From Rosellinia necatrix (taxonomy: Eukaryota > Ascomycota > Sordariomycetes > Xylariales > Xylariaceae), in the NCBI GenBank assembly GCA_021209875.1, contig JAGYVD010000001.1:5270001-5334000 (forward strand): DNA of 64,000 nt. Direction: 5' to 3'. The notes below the pieces were generated by a model. It was not told the origin of the DNA. It did no database searches and saw only the letters and a program-made list of their open reading frames with translations. Positions 39,723 to 52,493 of this stretch are shown piece after piece (the stretch's first letter is position 1; every line of letters starts with the position of its first letter). The position numbers were made by a program, and so were the translations under genes.

Positions 39723-41467
39723 ATGCCTAGTACCATCAAGGACCCCTCCTCCCTGAAAAGGAAACGCGCTAAAGCTTCCGAAAAAGTTAGCAAGCGAACG
39801 AAGACCGATAGTAGCGACGAAGAACAAGGCGACGATGCCCAGGCCGAAATCCTACTCCTGGAGGACGATATTCTCAAGTCGAAGAAAAACTACAACAGTA
39901 TTACCACTCTCCTCGACCTTGCCAAGAAACAAGACGATTCGGATGTCTCTCTATTCGCCACGGTTTCCCTCTGTAGGGTGTTCTTAAGGTTGCTCGCCTC
40001 TGGGAGTCTATCGCGCAAAATAGACCAGTCGGAAAGGGAAGCCATTGTTCTTCAGTGGCTGAAAGCTAGGCTTGTGGATTACAAGAGGCTTCTCATAACT
40101 TTATTAGAGGATGAATCGTCAGCGTCAACAGCCCTCACGTTATCCATGCGACTCCTCAAGGCCGAGACTCAGATCAACAGCGACAAAAGCGAGGTGGTAT
40201 TCCCTAAGATATTCCTGAAGGATATCGTAACGGCACTTGTCCATCAGAAATTCCAGGAGGTGCAGGCCGAATTTCGCGGGAAATACTTGGGGGAGTATGC
40301 CGACATTCGATTATATACGTTTCAGGCGCTAAGGTGGGATATCCTGTTCATCGTGAGGGTATTCCACATTTTTGCTAATGGCGAACAGTGATATACTCTC
40401 GACTCACGACACCGCATCCATTGACGACGGCATGTTTAGTGGTGTATTTGACATGCTTTCATTCTTTGAAAATGTCCCCATCAGTATCGATGACCTAGGC
40501 TCTCTCTATATCGACCTCCCAAAGAAAAGAGCCGAGTTCGTTCTGTCGCTGCATCAGCAAAAGAAGCAATGCCAGTCGGTTTGGGTCGCGTTACTAAGGC
40601 TTAGCCTTAGTCGTCAACAAAGAAAGCGGCTACTCGAGATCATGGCGGAGTCTATAGCCCCATGGTTCACTCAGCCAGAGTTACTCATGGACTTTGCACA
40701 AGACTCGTACAACGCTGGCGGGTCGTTGTCTCTGCTTGCACTCTCCGGCCTGTTTTACCTTATCCAAAACCGAAACTTGGACTATCCTTCCTTCTACCAA
40801 AAGTTATACTCATTGTTGGATGCTGATATCTTGCACTCCAAACATCGATCTCGGTTTCTTCGACTACTTTCCACCTTTATGTCTTCGACCCATCTTCCTT
40901 CAGCCCTGGTTGCGAGTTTCATAAAGAGGCTAACGAGGTTATGCCTCAACGCACCGCCATCAGCCATCGTCGCCATCGTGCCCTTCGTCTACAACCTCAT
41001 GAAAAATCACTCTCTCTGCACGTTTATGGTTCATCGTACCATCCGATCCCCGGAAGAGAGAGCAGTGGTAGAGCAGCAAGGGATGGATGATCCTTTCGAC
41101 GAGACAGAAGAAGACCCTATGCAGACTAGAGCGATTGATAGCTGCTTATGGGAAGTTTTACAACTTCAATCGCATTACCATCCTAATGCCGCTACAATCG
41201 CGAAAGTAATATCGGAGCAGTTCACAAAGCCATGGTACAACATGGAGGACCTGCTAGACCACTCGTACAATAGCGTAAGTTCCAGTCATGTTCCAAGTTC
41301 CAGGAATTTTGCTGACCATTTTCCAGCTGGTCGAGGCCGAACTATCGAAACCGGTAAAGAAGGCACCCGTGGTTGAGTTCATGATTCCTAAACGGATTTT
41401 TCTCCCGAACGACCCCGCGACCGGAGTGGAAGATAATCTACTTGTTAAGTTATGGGAGTTTGAGTAA
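39723..41467 (+). CDS. noc4: Ribosome biogenesis protein Noc4 (CBF/Mak21 family)
   Basis: Three exons, 39723-40333, 40389-41274 and 41327-41467, with introns of 55 and 52 bp, give 545 residues, the usual Noc4 size. The N-terminus is basic with KRKRAK and KRTK nuclear signals. The middle is a helical repeat array. The C-terminal CBF/NOC domain includes GSLSLLALSGLFYLIQNRNL, YPSFYQKLYSLLD and the closing DPFDETEEDP. The last exon ends EDNLLVKLWEFE. Noc4 pairs with Nop14 in early 40S processing in the nucleolus. The start was chosen at MPSTIKD because the extra codons upstream lack an ATG. The divergent neighbour is atp4. Confidence 0.92.
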
Positions 41468-44386
41468 CCGGGGCCGAGCTGTGGGGCCGGTAAAACCAAT
41501 AGACGGCGACTTTCGCGTGGTAGAGAAACCCAGGAAGCTCCGATCGCAGACCATTATGAGTCAAACCCCCCAAGCCGCGTATGAGATCACGCTACACCGT
41601 ATTCTCTCCCCCACACTAAGGCGTTTACGCGCAACGTGCTCCGTTCCAGGTCTTCGACATCTGTCCCGCCTTGATTCACCTTACGCAAACATGCCAACAT
41701 GGATGTGCTATTTCTGTACCGGCGATTTGAAGAGGCCTATACAGCAGTCTACCGGCCGTACCGATATTTTCTTCCGGCACTGTACTACCACTGTCCGCCG
41801 TCCAGCCTTTACACCGCCACGCAAGGCATGAGTTGACAAATGCCGGCAAACTTGCCACTTCATGTTTCCGCAGCTATCCTGACACACAAAAACTAGACTC
41901 CACCGAGCTACGTAGGGCAAAGCGGAGGGGCACTATTAGATATGAAGTTGGGCACCAGTTTCGTTTCAGATTGCCCCGGCTGCCTCACAACGAGTGGCCA
42001 GGACGCGATGGAAGGAATTGGCCAAAGTGGAAGAGTTCGCTATAGACCACAACCCGGCTAAGCTTCCAGCCTATCGGTGTTACACCGCTAGTCCCCGATT
42101 GGAGGGGTCGAGCGCTGGGTTAGGAGTAGGCGCAAACCTGAATTCAATCTCCAGAGAGAAACCCACCGTAGTGAAGCAATACACAACCAGCCAAATAGCA
42201 CGAATGAGGAGATACAGCACCCCCATTTTCACTCTGAAACCGTATCAAAAGACATGTCGGTAAGCTACTCGCACATAACATACCATGCGATAACGAGTGG
42301 GTTCAAAAGTACCATACCTGCACACTAGCTCTGCAAGAAATCATGAACCAGTGACTGCCTCTCGTAGGAGAGAGGACTCAGCGAACTAGAGAATGAGACA
42401 GTTTTCGTTACCATATGGCAATCAAACCAACCAGTATGCTCAGCATTCCAGCATCCGACGCCAACAAAGCTGGCGCCCGTTCGAGCACCATAGTTCCCAT
42501 TCCTCAGCTGCGCAGCCGAGGGCAGCCGCTGTATTTATTATACTGCAGCGAACGGGTTAGTTCAGTAGTAATTACGAGCTTCTCACCGCTGGTTCCAACC
42601 AGCCGATACGGGGTTCATGATGCATGCACCACGAGACTCCAACAGACCCACGTGTGGTCCCTCAGCTTGGAGATAGACGTTATGAAGCTGCTCTAGAGTG
42701 TCTAGGTAGTGCTCTTCTAACCCTAAGTCAGGGCTAGTGTAGGCTTTCTCCTCTGTGACCACCAGATCGCATTAGAACGGGATAATTCGATCACGTCTTG
42801 AAGGAGCTGGCCGCTTTTTATGCGGCCGCCATCACATTCTAATTCGTGCCTAACGATTCCCAATTCAGAGCGGGGGTCCACTGCTAGTTCTTTGTGTGTT
42901 GTTGTTCCTCAGTATTCCCGATTCGGTGAATGAGCAGGCCGGCCAAGTCGTCGATAGAGGGGCAAATGATCCTTCCCCCCTCCTTCGGTTTGCAACTTGG
43001 GTCACAACCGCGTCATGTCCGAAGCTGATCGTGAGCCCCGCGACTGGACAAACCTCTGTCAATAATGCTTTATCGGATTCGGGTTGACCAGAAACGGAAG
43101 CCTTGCGAGGTCAGCCACGGTGACAAGCAACTATCGCGCCCGGCGTGGTCTGGTCTTTCGGGGCCTTCGCGCGCGTCGCCCAATCGCCTGCCCAAGGCGA
43201 GGCGCTCCTTCACATCGTCACTCTTTTACGCTCTGCGCTTTACCGCCTCCCTCTCCGGAACCAAGCAATTTAACTACGACCGTGGATGGATTGCCCTATC
43301 ATACGAAAACAATGCGGTTTTGCGCTTTGCGCCTCAGCCCCAATGATAGACGTCAAACGTGCGCCTCTTCAAAAAAATATCGATCAGAACCAATCAGTGT
43401 GACAGGGATATTCGCCAACCTCGTGTAAATATTGATATGCGGTCGGAAAATAGGCCAACTTTTACCCCAGTTGTAACAGAATCCCCCGAACCTGATCCCC
43501 CCTCCTCGCTAACCTTGCGCCCGACCCGAGACGCTCCATCCGGACACCACCCAGGCGTTCGCGCTGCCAAAGCCTGACGTGCGTACCTGCCTTTTCCGAT
43601 ATGCTGGTATCAATAAGAATATAGAATATTACGGATTAAGCTCGGCTTGGGATGGAGTGGGACAGTCCCCTTCTGTGCCCATCGATTGTTGCGACAGGGC
43701 TCCCGCTCGCCAGTCGCCCCAGCAGGCAGGCAGGCAGGCGGGCCTGTAACTATCGACATGCCCGGCGCGCGCCAGTCGAGTGAGTGTCCCGGTTGCGCTT
43801 GGCAAACGCTCCCACCTACCGGGAAGCACCCAAAATTGCGACAATGGGCTCTCTCTGATACCCACTCTAGTCGTCGAAAGGCGTCAGAACAATTACTGTA
43901 CAATATCCTCGTTCAAAACAGAGCAAAAATCCAGTGAGACTTTGCCGTATTGTGCCCTGTGCTCAATCCTCATCCGGTCGGTCCCGCGCTTAAATTAGCC
44001 ACGGCTTCACCGCAAGAACGTCTTTCACAAGCGAAACCTGCAAGTGGGGTCAGAACTTCAACTTTTCAGTCGAGCCGCCGTGCCATTTCAAATACTAGTG
44101 TAATTGACATATGTACTCGCCGAACTACTTCATCCCAAGTTGCTTCATAGTGGTGCCGGCAGACTGGTATGCCACCGAAATACGTGTAGCGTAGTTAGAA
44201 TACTGTGGGCAAAATAGGAAAATAGGCATGGGTGGAGGGGGAGATCGACTCTAGGCTCCTTGTCTAGCTTCGATTTGACAACTGGTATTCCCGTCTTCCC
44301 GTTCCGAGATCCAAGCAACGTGCCACGGAAGGCCGGGATATCGATGCTTCATAACATAACATATCTACACCGGCACAGGTAACTCT

Positions 44387-44470
44387 TTACGAATGAACTT
44401 ACGAATGGCCTTACGAATGACCTCACGAATGACCTTACGAATGACCTTACCAATAACCATACGAGTGACA
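44387..44470. repeat. Seven degenerate copies of a 12-bp unit (TTACGAATGACC)
   Basis: Seven tandem 12-bp units with drifting bases. On the minus strand they fall inside a 71-codon ORF (44365-44580) and read as a Val-Ile-Arg-Lys-type tetrapeptide repeat. Confidence 0.8.
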
Positions 44471-45159
44471 GGTGAGGCGATCGTGACGAACGCGGACGGA
44501 TTCGTGGTCGATGATTGCCCAACTAGCACACGAGATTTAAAATGAGCAAGGCAGACAGATGGCCACCGCAGAGAACTCAAGACTAGGTTCTCGCTAGTGG
44601 AATCGTGCCGTGTTTCACGAACGAGTTATACCTAACCCCGGATATCTACCGTACACCATATCCGGGACATGCACCAGCAAGATCATGTGACCAGGTGAAG
44701 GCATCGCCTGTCGATTCTCGATCGAAGTCGCGCCGCCGAGGGCGAAAGGCCGCCCAAAGGCTTTTCTCGTGAAACGCCTTCCCGCCACATTTGGCGCGAA
44801 CCCTCCTATTGCATTCGCTGGGTCAAGCGTCTCGTACAGTAGCTCCTTTCACCATGCCATTCGCCCGCTGGGGAAACTTGATGTGCTCTTTTGCTACCAC
44901 TAAGGCCCGGTAACGACCTCCGAATGGTTGAACTGAGTATCATCGCCTCAAGCGTGGACTGATCTGGTGCCGTATCGCCCTGGCGACGAGGGCTCATGGC
45001 CAGTGTCCGGCCATAGTGTATGTCCATCCCCGCAGACTGGTCAATAGGAAGCGCAAAGCAGCCCCCAGTGTGGTAGGCGCCTTGGTCTGCATTGCTCCGG
45101 AGCGTTAGGTAGCAATTCTATCGGTGCCCAACACGCCCACCCACCTCGTGCAGCAAGGT

Positions 45160-45212
45160 ATGTATGTAGGTATGTATGTATGTAGGTAGGTAGGTAGGTA
45201 TGTATGTACGTA
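45160..45212. repeat. GTAT/GTAG tetranucleotide repeat
   Basis: Mixed tandem GTAT, GTAG and GTAC units. Minus-strand ORFs across it read as Tyr/Thr/Leu-rich low-complexity text and are not genes. Confidence 0.8.
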
Positions 45213-45730
45213 TAGAGGTACAGAGGTACATGGAGATGCGAAGGAGCAGCTGGGAATCGCTTCTCGGCCGCCCGCAACTCCCTTGAATGTATACTGTAAG
45301 TTGAAAAAACGGCAATCCTCCACAATTTCACCGTTTTGGGGGGCATGTCCAGTTATTCACGGAACAGTGCACCGTTACTTCAGAACCACTGACAGGCGGG
45401 CGTGGGCTCTCTGTCGTCCCTTGTTCTACCTACCGTGCCGAGGTGGTGGTACCACCGTACCTCCCCTCTGCGATGCTGTACAGTAGAGCCGGTAATACAT
45501 CCTAATCTGCCTAGGTTCGAACCTGGTCATCTCACGATAACCACAGATTATAGCCCGAATGATCATCGGTTTATTCGCCAGGCTTTTAATAGATCAATTC
45601 CACTGTGCTGAGCATCCTCCGGTACCAACAGCTGGTAAAAGGATGATGAATGCATTCTACCAACAACTGCTCCAACTGACTAATTGCTTTCTATCGGATT
45701 ATACTAGGCAGGTATAGGAAACTAGAGAAA

Positions 45731-45777
45731 TCGTTCGTTCATTTATTCGGTCGTTCGTTCGGTCGTTCGTTCGTTTG
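45731..45777. repeat. CGTT/CGGT tetranucleotide repeat
   Basis: Tandem TCGTTCGT units with some TCGG and CATT variants, upstream of long T-tracts. Confidence 0.75.
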
Positions 45778-47025
45778 ACAGGACAAGAATAGTCTAAAAT
45801 AAACCTTTTTTTTTTTCCTTTTTTCCCTTTTTTTTTTTTTTTGCCTGTTTCAATTTCCATTTTATTTTCTCTCACTTCACTTCTTCGCCCTTCACCTACT
45901 TTTTCGCTCCTGGGTGACAGTAATGGACGGTGGGGCTTGGTAACGGCCTAAGTGTCTTGGCTGGAGGGTCACCCATCAACCGGAACAGCTTCCATATCGC
46001 TGTCCAACACGCCCCCCGTAGATGGACAGCTTCGACCCAGACTGCACTAGGACCTCGCACCACCCACCCCCGACTCTGGTTCGTCGACCGAGGGGTCTCA
46101 TGGGCTCGTGGTCTCCACTGGCATCGGCCATTCCCACAGTCGCCATACTCTGCTGCAGACTGCTGCCCACCAGGTTAAGGTAGGTACTATGTAGAGCATG
46201 TACTAAGGGTATGTACCATCAGAATGTACTATGGTACTATGTCGAGAGCAAGAGCGTCCTTATCCCTGCGAGCCATCAGAGAAGCCGACCTTGTGCGCTC
46301 TTAAGTAGCGCCCTCCTCCCCCCCGTCCAAACGGCGCCCCGACTTCATAGTAACAAACACCTTTTATTGTTAACACTGTTCGAGATTCACACAATCTCGC
46401 TTCATATACAGCTTCTAAGTCCTGCGACGACTTCAGACTGTTCCTTCATCACCCCCGGCATACTCTGTTTACGAAGATAGACAGACGGATCGCATCCCTC
46501 ATCAGGTCACACATGCCATAGAGCCCGCCGAAGAGAGTGTAAGTTGCAGGCAACTCAATTCACTTAGGCCCCGTCAACTCTGGTCTCTCTTGTCTTTATT
46601 TTTATTATTTTTTTTTTTATTAAAAAAAAAAATCATTCCATTTTCCCCTCCACTACTCCCCTCTACCCTCCTCCCCCCCTCTCCCCTCCCTCTCCCTCCG
46701 TCACGCCAGAGACTACCCGGGTTTCCCGCTCTCGCAAAGACGGTCGGTCCCACACCCATTTGACATCCCAATACCACCCTCAACCGACAGCTCAATACCA
46801 CCTCCCACACTACCCGACCTCATCATCTACCCATCGGCATTGCATATTATACTTATACTCCCTCCACCCCCCCCTCCCGACTGCCCTTCTGCATTGTCTT
46901 CCCATACCATCATATCTCCATACCTACACCCTCTTCAACTTCATTGTTGTCTTGTGTGTCGGCTTAATCGAGGCCACTACACACATCCCTCCATACATCC
47001 CTCCATACACCTTACCCTTGTGTAA

Positions 47026-47127
47026 ATGAGCGCATCGACCCATCCACAGTCATTGCACTCACATTGTTTGTATGGTGCTATTGTTGTAGTATTGCACGAC
47101 CGCGGTGCACTAACACGGGGTATCTGA
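47026..47127 (+). CDS. Putative upstream ORF (33 codons) in the bZIP leader
   Basis: An ATG-to-TGA frame of 33 codons (MSASTHPQSL and on) ends 76 nt before the bZIP start codon. Its context (AAATGA) is acceptable for initiation. Upstream ORFs are common in fungal bZIP messages and can limit translation of the main ORF. It only counts if transcription starts upstream of 47026 and the leader is not spliced; neither can be seen here. Confidence 0.35.
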   Translation: MSASTHPQSLHSHCLYGAIVVVLHDRGALTRGI

Positions 47128-47203
47128 TAGACCATACGCCAGCCTCTTCGCGCAAATCTCTTCACCATAATTTATCCGCCACAATCTCACACAATCTCCA
47201 GCC

Positions 47204-49045
47204 ATGGGCTCTACATATCAGCAGCTACACGGTTACTACCGGCCCAACCCACTGACGGTTGACACAAGTCAGACACAAAAGTTCTTCGATGATGACGAAG
47301 CCGGCATACTAGACGACAGCATCCTAGACCGCAACACCATCGACTCGGGGTTAGAAATGTCACCTCACATGGACAGCCGACGAGATTCCTTCGCCGTTGG
47401 AGGCGCCATATTTTCTCCCAAAACAGAAGACTGGCAGTCAGTCGATATGCAATCAGTGCCATCAAATAATCCCTTTTTAGAGCCCCAAAACAACAACCCG
47501 TTCACAAGGGCGGACCAGACACACTCCACATTTGGCTCACAAAGCCAAGCTTGGACCATGGGCCACAGCTCTGGTACCTGCACACCCGTGCAGTATGATG
47601 GGCTTGAGGCCGCATACGACAGCGGTCCATCCCTCTTCCAACGGCAAATGCCAATTCAAACACCGTTCAGCAACCCCACTGGCCATGTTCCTTTATTCTC
47701 CGCAGTTGGTCCCACCTCCTCCATGCCAACGTCTCCCCAGAAGGATTGGATGACGGCCGAGTTCAAGAACCAGTCCTTGAAGCGGTCACACGTTGAAAAC
47801 TCCGCTATCCGCTCGCATAATGAGATGCGTCGGGGCGATGGTATTCGCAAGAAGAATGCTCGGTTCGATATCCCTGCTGAGCGGAATCTTGATAACATCG
47901 ATACCCTGATCTCGCAATCGACCGACGATCAGGAGATCAAGGAGCTCAAGCAGCAGAAGCGGCTTCTGCGCAACCGGCAAGCTGCCCTGGACTCCAGGCA
48001 GAGGAAGAAGCAGCACACAGAGCGACTCGAAGAGGAGAAGAAGCAGTACACTGGCGTCATCTCCACCATGGAAGAGGACATTGCGGACCTCAACGGAAAG
48101 CTTGCTCAGCTCCTCCGCGAGAAGGAATACTTGCAGAACCACATTGAGGACCTCCGCCTCGAGAAGGAAGACATGATCCAGAGACACACCATCGAGACTG
48201 GTGACCTTCGCAAGAAGGTCAGCATTCTCACAGATCACGTCCAACGACTTGAGCATAACGCGATGCCCAGCAACAACGGGTTTGGCAACGGCTTCAACGA
48301 CATGGATAGCATGACCATCGATGGTGCTTGGGACCCCATGTATACCGTGGATGATTACATGGAGCCGGAGGTCAAGCAAGAGATGCAAATCGTTCACCAG
48401 AAGAAGAGCGAGATTACCTTTGGTGCCGAGGTCGAGAAGCCGGCCACCCAGAACGGTCTTCTCTTCATGTTGTTCCTCGTTGGCGCTCTCGTCCTCTCCA
48501 ACCGGTCGACCCCAACATTCCCCCGAGTGTCGGATGATATGCGCGAGGCCTCGGCCACCCTGCTCAACAACATCCTCAAGGATGCTGATGTGGCCCATGC
48601 TCCCAGCAGCGTGCTTGAGTCTGCAGCCCCACAGGCCTCGGGTGCGACATGGTCAACCGCCAGTTCGATACAGATGGGCGGTCATGCCATGGATAGTGTG
48701 GCCCCGTCGATGCTTGGCGATCTGGCAGACTCCCTCACCCAGCCGACCGAGCAGCAAACTAACGAGCAGGCCTTCTCCCTCACGCCGGCGCAGTTCAATG
48801 GGATCACTTCACAGGATTTCATCCGCGCTCCCCAACCTCCTCCCACCAATCACAAACGCCGCAATCTCGCGGAGGCACTCGCCAACATGCGCCCCAACGA
48901 GAAGCAATCGGCGTCCGAAGTATACACCCGATCGCTTCTCTGGGAGCAAATCCCCAGTGACGTTGTGCGAAACTTTGCCAAGATGGTGGCGGAGTGCAAC
49001 GGCGCCAGTGGTGGGCAACAGGCCTGCAATGAAGCAGGCTCGTAA
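47204..49045 (+). CDS. bZIP transcription factor with a C-terminal hydrophobic segment
   Basis: Single open frame of 613 residues starting at CCATGG. The N-terminal 245 residues are Ser/Pro/Asn-rich and probably an activation region. A basic region (KRLLRNRQAALDSRQRKK, with the N-x7-R signature) lies near 250-270 and runs into an unusually long coiled coil to about 355 with repeated Leu heptads. After an acidic linker, residues about 417-431 (GLLFMLFLVGALVLS) are strongly hydrophobic, then comes a 180-residue tail. It is clearly a nuclear DNA-binding regulator by its bZIP; the exact orthologue is not recognised, and it is not HacA-like in its basic region. It sits alone in about 16 kb of gene-poor DNA, with a possible uORF. 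Whether the hydrophobic segment spans a membrane is open. Confidence 0.88.
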   Translation: MGSTYQQLHGYYRPNPLTVDTSQTQKFFDDDEAGILDDSILDRNTIDSGLEMSPHMDSRRDSFAVGGAIFSPKTEDWQSVDMQSVPSNNPFLEPQNNNPFTRADQTHSTFGSQSQAWTMGHSSGTCTPVQYDGLEAAYDSGPSLFQRQMPIQTPFSNPTGHVPLFSAVGPTSSMPTSPQKDWMTAEFKNQSLKRSHVENSAIRSHNEMRRGDGIRKKNARFDIPAERNLDNIDTLISQSTDDQEIKELKQQKRLLRNRQAALDSRQRKKQHTERLEEEKKQYTGVISTMEEDIADLNGKLAQLLREKEYLQNHIEDLRLEKEDMIQRHTIETGDLRKKVSILTDHVQRLEHNAMPSNNGFGNGFNDMDSMTIDGAWDPMYTVDDYMEPEVKQEMQIVHQKKSEITFGAEVEKPATQNGLLFMLFLVGALVLSNRSTPTFPRVSDDMREASATLLNNILKDADVAHAPSSVLESAAPQASGATWSTASSIQMGGHAMDSVAPSMLGDLADSLTQPTEQQTNEQAFSLTPAQFNGITSQDFIRAPQPPPTNHKRRNLAEALANMRPNEKQSASEVYTRSLLWEQIPSDVVRNFAKMVAECNGASGGQQACNEAGS

Positions 49046-51001
49046 CGACTTATGACCATGTCACGACGATCACGAATTAAAAAACGACTCGTTGCTTTGC
49101 GCTTCAATTGGTTTGACTATTAATTGCCTCGGTTCTTCTACATATACTTGATGACGCTCTCGCGCAAACAAGATCCACCAGTGCTCACGCAACGCCGAAA
49201 ACACAAACCACCGGAACATCCTCACTACATCTCCTTTGTATTTCCTTGACCCTTGCATGTTCGGATTAGCAAGCGAGCCAGCATTTGAGTATTTATTGTC
49301 ATTTGGATTATTTCACTTCTTGGGCCAGCCGACCGTCATTATAGACCGTCATGGCCCCTTTTCTTCTCGGGTTTTTTTTTTTCCTCCTTTTTTTCTCAAC
49401 ACATTTGGGCAGTAGCATGGCGAAAACGGTGGTTGGGACGGTGATGGCGGCGAGGTCGCAGCCAGCACATTTTCTTGTACAACGGTCACGGGCATTGGGG
49501 AAACAGGACAGATGCTCCACGCAGTGCGCAAGAGCATACCCAGTTACAGATAACCAATTTGACAGGTTAAGATAACTGTTTGGGATATTTTTTCGTTCTT
49601 GGGGACGTTTGGCTACGCCACTTCCGCCAAAGGAAGGAGGGGAAGCTGTGAAGAGCACGGCACACTTGCGCCGGTGGGGGGAGGGGGGGGTCAAGTGTTT
49701 CTTTCAGTGAAACACGCGACGGTGTCTCACAGCATGACACGAAATGGGTCGCTGCTCTCAGAATGGATTATTTTACGGAGACGGACTACGAGACGACGAA
49801 TTGTACGGGAGCAAGATTATTAACCCATTTCATATTCTTTCTTTTGTTAACGGTTTCACGCATCACACAACACACAGAAAGGGGGGTGGTATGGTATATG
49901 GACCTTCTGGACGCCGTATAGAACGAGCTCGAGAATGGTTGTCGTCGGAGAACATCGACGAGCGAATGGTCATAGGCAATGGTTACGCTTCCTGCTAGCG
50001 GAAGATGGAGGAGGTACCGGCTTAGCTACCCGATACCTTTTCCCCGTGTCATATTACTAGTTAGCCGCAGATAGTACCGTCAACAATGTCAGATCCTCCC
50101 AAAAAAAAAAAAAAACTTAGCCGCAGGGACATGCACAGTACCTTAAATGTGAACCCTAAATGTGATATGCGTGATCATGACAGATGCTTCATATTTTGGT
50201 TTTTAGTAAATGAATTAGTCCAACAGTCCGAGCCAAACACTCGGCTGGCATGCCTACTGCAGCTGCACTTCAACACTGATGCACATGCGGCCATCCGTCG
50301 CCCATGCATAGGTGCCTATCATGCGAGCGCCGCCGTACATGTATGCCCAAAGAAGCGAGCCGGACTGCCGCCCATTCCCTTCTCGGCGGCTTTGGCAATA
50401 GACGCTAGCCCCCATCTCCCACGCGGATCCAAAAGCCTCACACAGAAGCAGGTAAGAAAGCGGCTGCCGTAGATTTCATGCGACGGTCGGTTCCCTGTGA
50501 CCTGCCCGGGTACGGGCAGTGCATCCCCGATATCTTACCTGGTCCTCGGCCGACAGCAAACAGGAGAGAGAGAGAGAGAGAGAGAGGAGAAAAAAACAAA
50601 AACAAAAAAACAACATGCGTGCATCGTCATGTACAGACAGACAGACAGACAGACATGCATGCACCACAACCAAACCTGTGGGCGTGCTATGCATGCATGT
50701 AACCTGCGCGGTACCGGCACCCTCCCTCTTTTCTTCCTACTCTATTCCTCCCACTCCTCCTCCTCCTCCTCCTCCTCCTGCTGCTTCCTCGTCCTCCCTT
50801 ATCGTCTCTCACTTAGGTAACCCAAAACCAACCCCCACACTCCCCTTAGCGTCGTCCAGGCCAGTAAATTCCATGGAAGCCAGGGAAACGTTCGCGAATC
50901 ACTTTACGACGCCTTTCTGATCACACACTCCCATGCATGCATGCTACGCTGCAACATGCGCCCCTCCGTCATACCGGGGGGGGGGGAAGGGACCGGGGGG
51001 C

Positions 51002-51049
51002 GGTTGTGGTTGTGGTTGTGGTTGTGGTTGTGGTTGTGGTTGTGGTTGT
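51002..51049 (+). repeat. (GGTTGT)8 hexanucleotide repeat
   Basis: Eight perfect units preceded by G-runs (50974-51001). The G-rich strand has enough regularly spaced GG pairs for two-tier G-quadruplexes. Confidence 0.85.
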
Positions 51050-52404
51050 GGTGGGACGGAGCGACTGGAGTGGCCAGGGGGGAGGACGGCTGATGGGTGC
51101 GTTTACGGCTTTAGTCTCCAGCAGAAGGCCTCCTCTGGACTCCCACTCAGGCCGCGACAGAGAAAAACCTACCGAGGGAAGTGTTTGTCAGCCCACTTTG
51201 ATTATTATTATTGTCGTTATCATTAGTTATTATTAATATTATTATTATTATTTTCTTCTATTTTTTTTTTTTAATTTTTCTTTTTTTTTATAGATTCGGG
51301 AATTAATGCCAAGACTGTCTAACTTAGTCCCCCACCTTCTTACAACTTGGCCCCTCTTTTTTTTTTTTCTATTTGGTCCTTGTGTCGGCGGGCCGGCTCC
51401 CTGGTCTTCTTGCCAACAAAACTCACCACCCACTCACACTCGCTCGCTGCTCCCTCCTCCTCCTCCACCATACCCCAAATTCCCCATCCCGCCGCAGGCG
51501 ATCTTACATGTACGTCCCCATCTTGTCTACATAACCCATCATGCAAAACGACGCGGGGGAATGTCAGGTGTTCCCATTTGGGGGACTCTCTCTTACTGGT
51601 GCGTAGGTATTATTCCCACTCCCAGCCTCCCTTTATTTCTCCCTTCTTCCCTCCCTCCCCTCCGTCTGTCCAATAGCTTCATTTTTTTTTTCTTAGCATC
51701 GTTTCTCTCAGCACCACTTTATGGAAACCAGTAGCCGCAGCGCAGCGCAGCGCAGCGTGCAAGTGCGTAAGCGCGTAAGCGTGTAAAGTGTGTAGTTAAA
51801 GTGTGTATGTATTAGGATTGTTAGTTATAGATAAAGTCTAAATAAGCTTAGCAGTCTCCGGTGTCTACAGCCTTTTACGGCCTAAGTAGGTACTTAAACT
51901 AGTGCGGGTATCCCTTTTCGGATCTTCCCAACTAATGTCGAGCTACACATAACTATCTATGTAGGCTTTTGACTAGATTCGTCAGCGACTATTAGGCATG
52001 TTTGTGATAACCTTAAACCCAACATACCATGTACGGTACCTTGTCGAATCCCCCTCACTACATCACGACTTGGGTTATCTTGCGCACTAGGGAGTCAGCC
52101 GGAACCCCCTTCTAAATCGAGAGACAAGCTATGACGACGCACGGCTTCAGAGTTAAACCGAGACAGTGGGCTAACCTGGTTGACTTGCCTAGCCTTAACT
52201 ACTTATATTAAGTCTCTAAGTCCCTTGGCAGGTTGGATACCATGACCATGTGCAGAGTATACGCTCGGGCGCTTGTCTTGGATGCCTTCAGCCCCCCACC
52301 CAACCCGGATCTTGGGGAGCGACTTGATTGATAGTATATTAAGCGGGTAACTAACTAACTAACTAATTACCCCAGTTAGCATGATGGAACGGTATGACAT
52401 ACAT

Positions 52405-52457
52405 ATGTATTTATGTACAAATGTATGTATGTCTGTATATATATATGAATGTATGTA

Positions 52458-52493
<36 letters not shown>

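Larger units (their letters stand above)
41468..47025. other. Gene-poor intergenic region upstream of the bZIP gene
   Basis: About 5.6 kb with many short ORFs but none with a recognisable domain, conserved motif or convincing splice pattern. It includes a degenerate 12-bp repeat at 44387, GTAT/GTAG repeats near 45160, CGTT repeats near 45731, T-tracts near 45808-45842 and 46606-46620, and a CT/C-rich stretch at 46640-46920. The distal part is probably the bZIP promoter and leader. I cannot exclude small spliced or noncoding genes. Confidence 0.5.

Noticed and set aside
45513..45540. GGTTCGAACC, a T-loop-like sequence suggesting a tRNA
   Set aside because: With a seven-base T loop the flanking bases do not pair as a T stem, and no matching acceptor or anticodon arms are found upstream.
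47786..48598. 270-codon minus-strand ORF opposite the bZIP gene
   Set aside because: Its Leu/Val-rich text mirrors the coiled-coil codons of the sense strand; no independent features.
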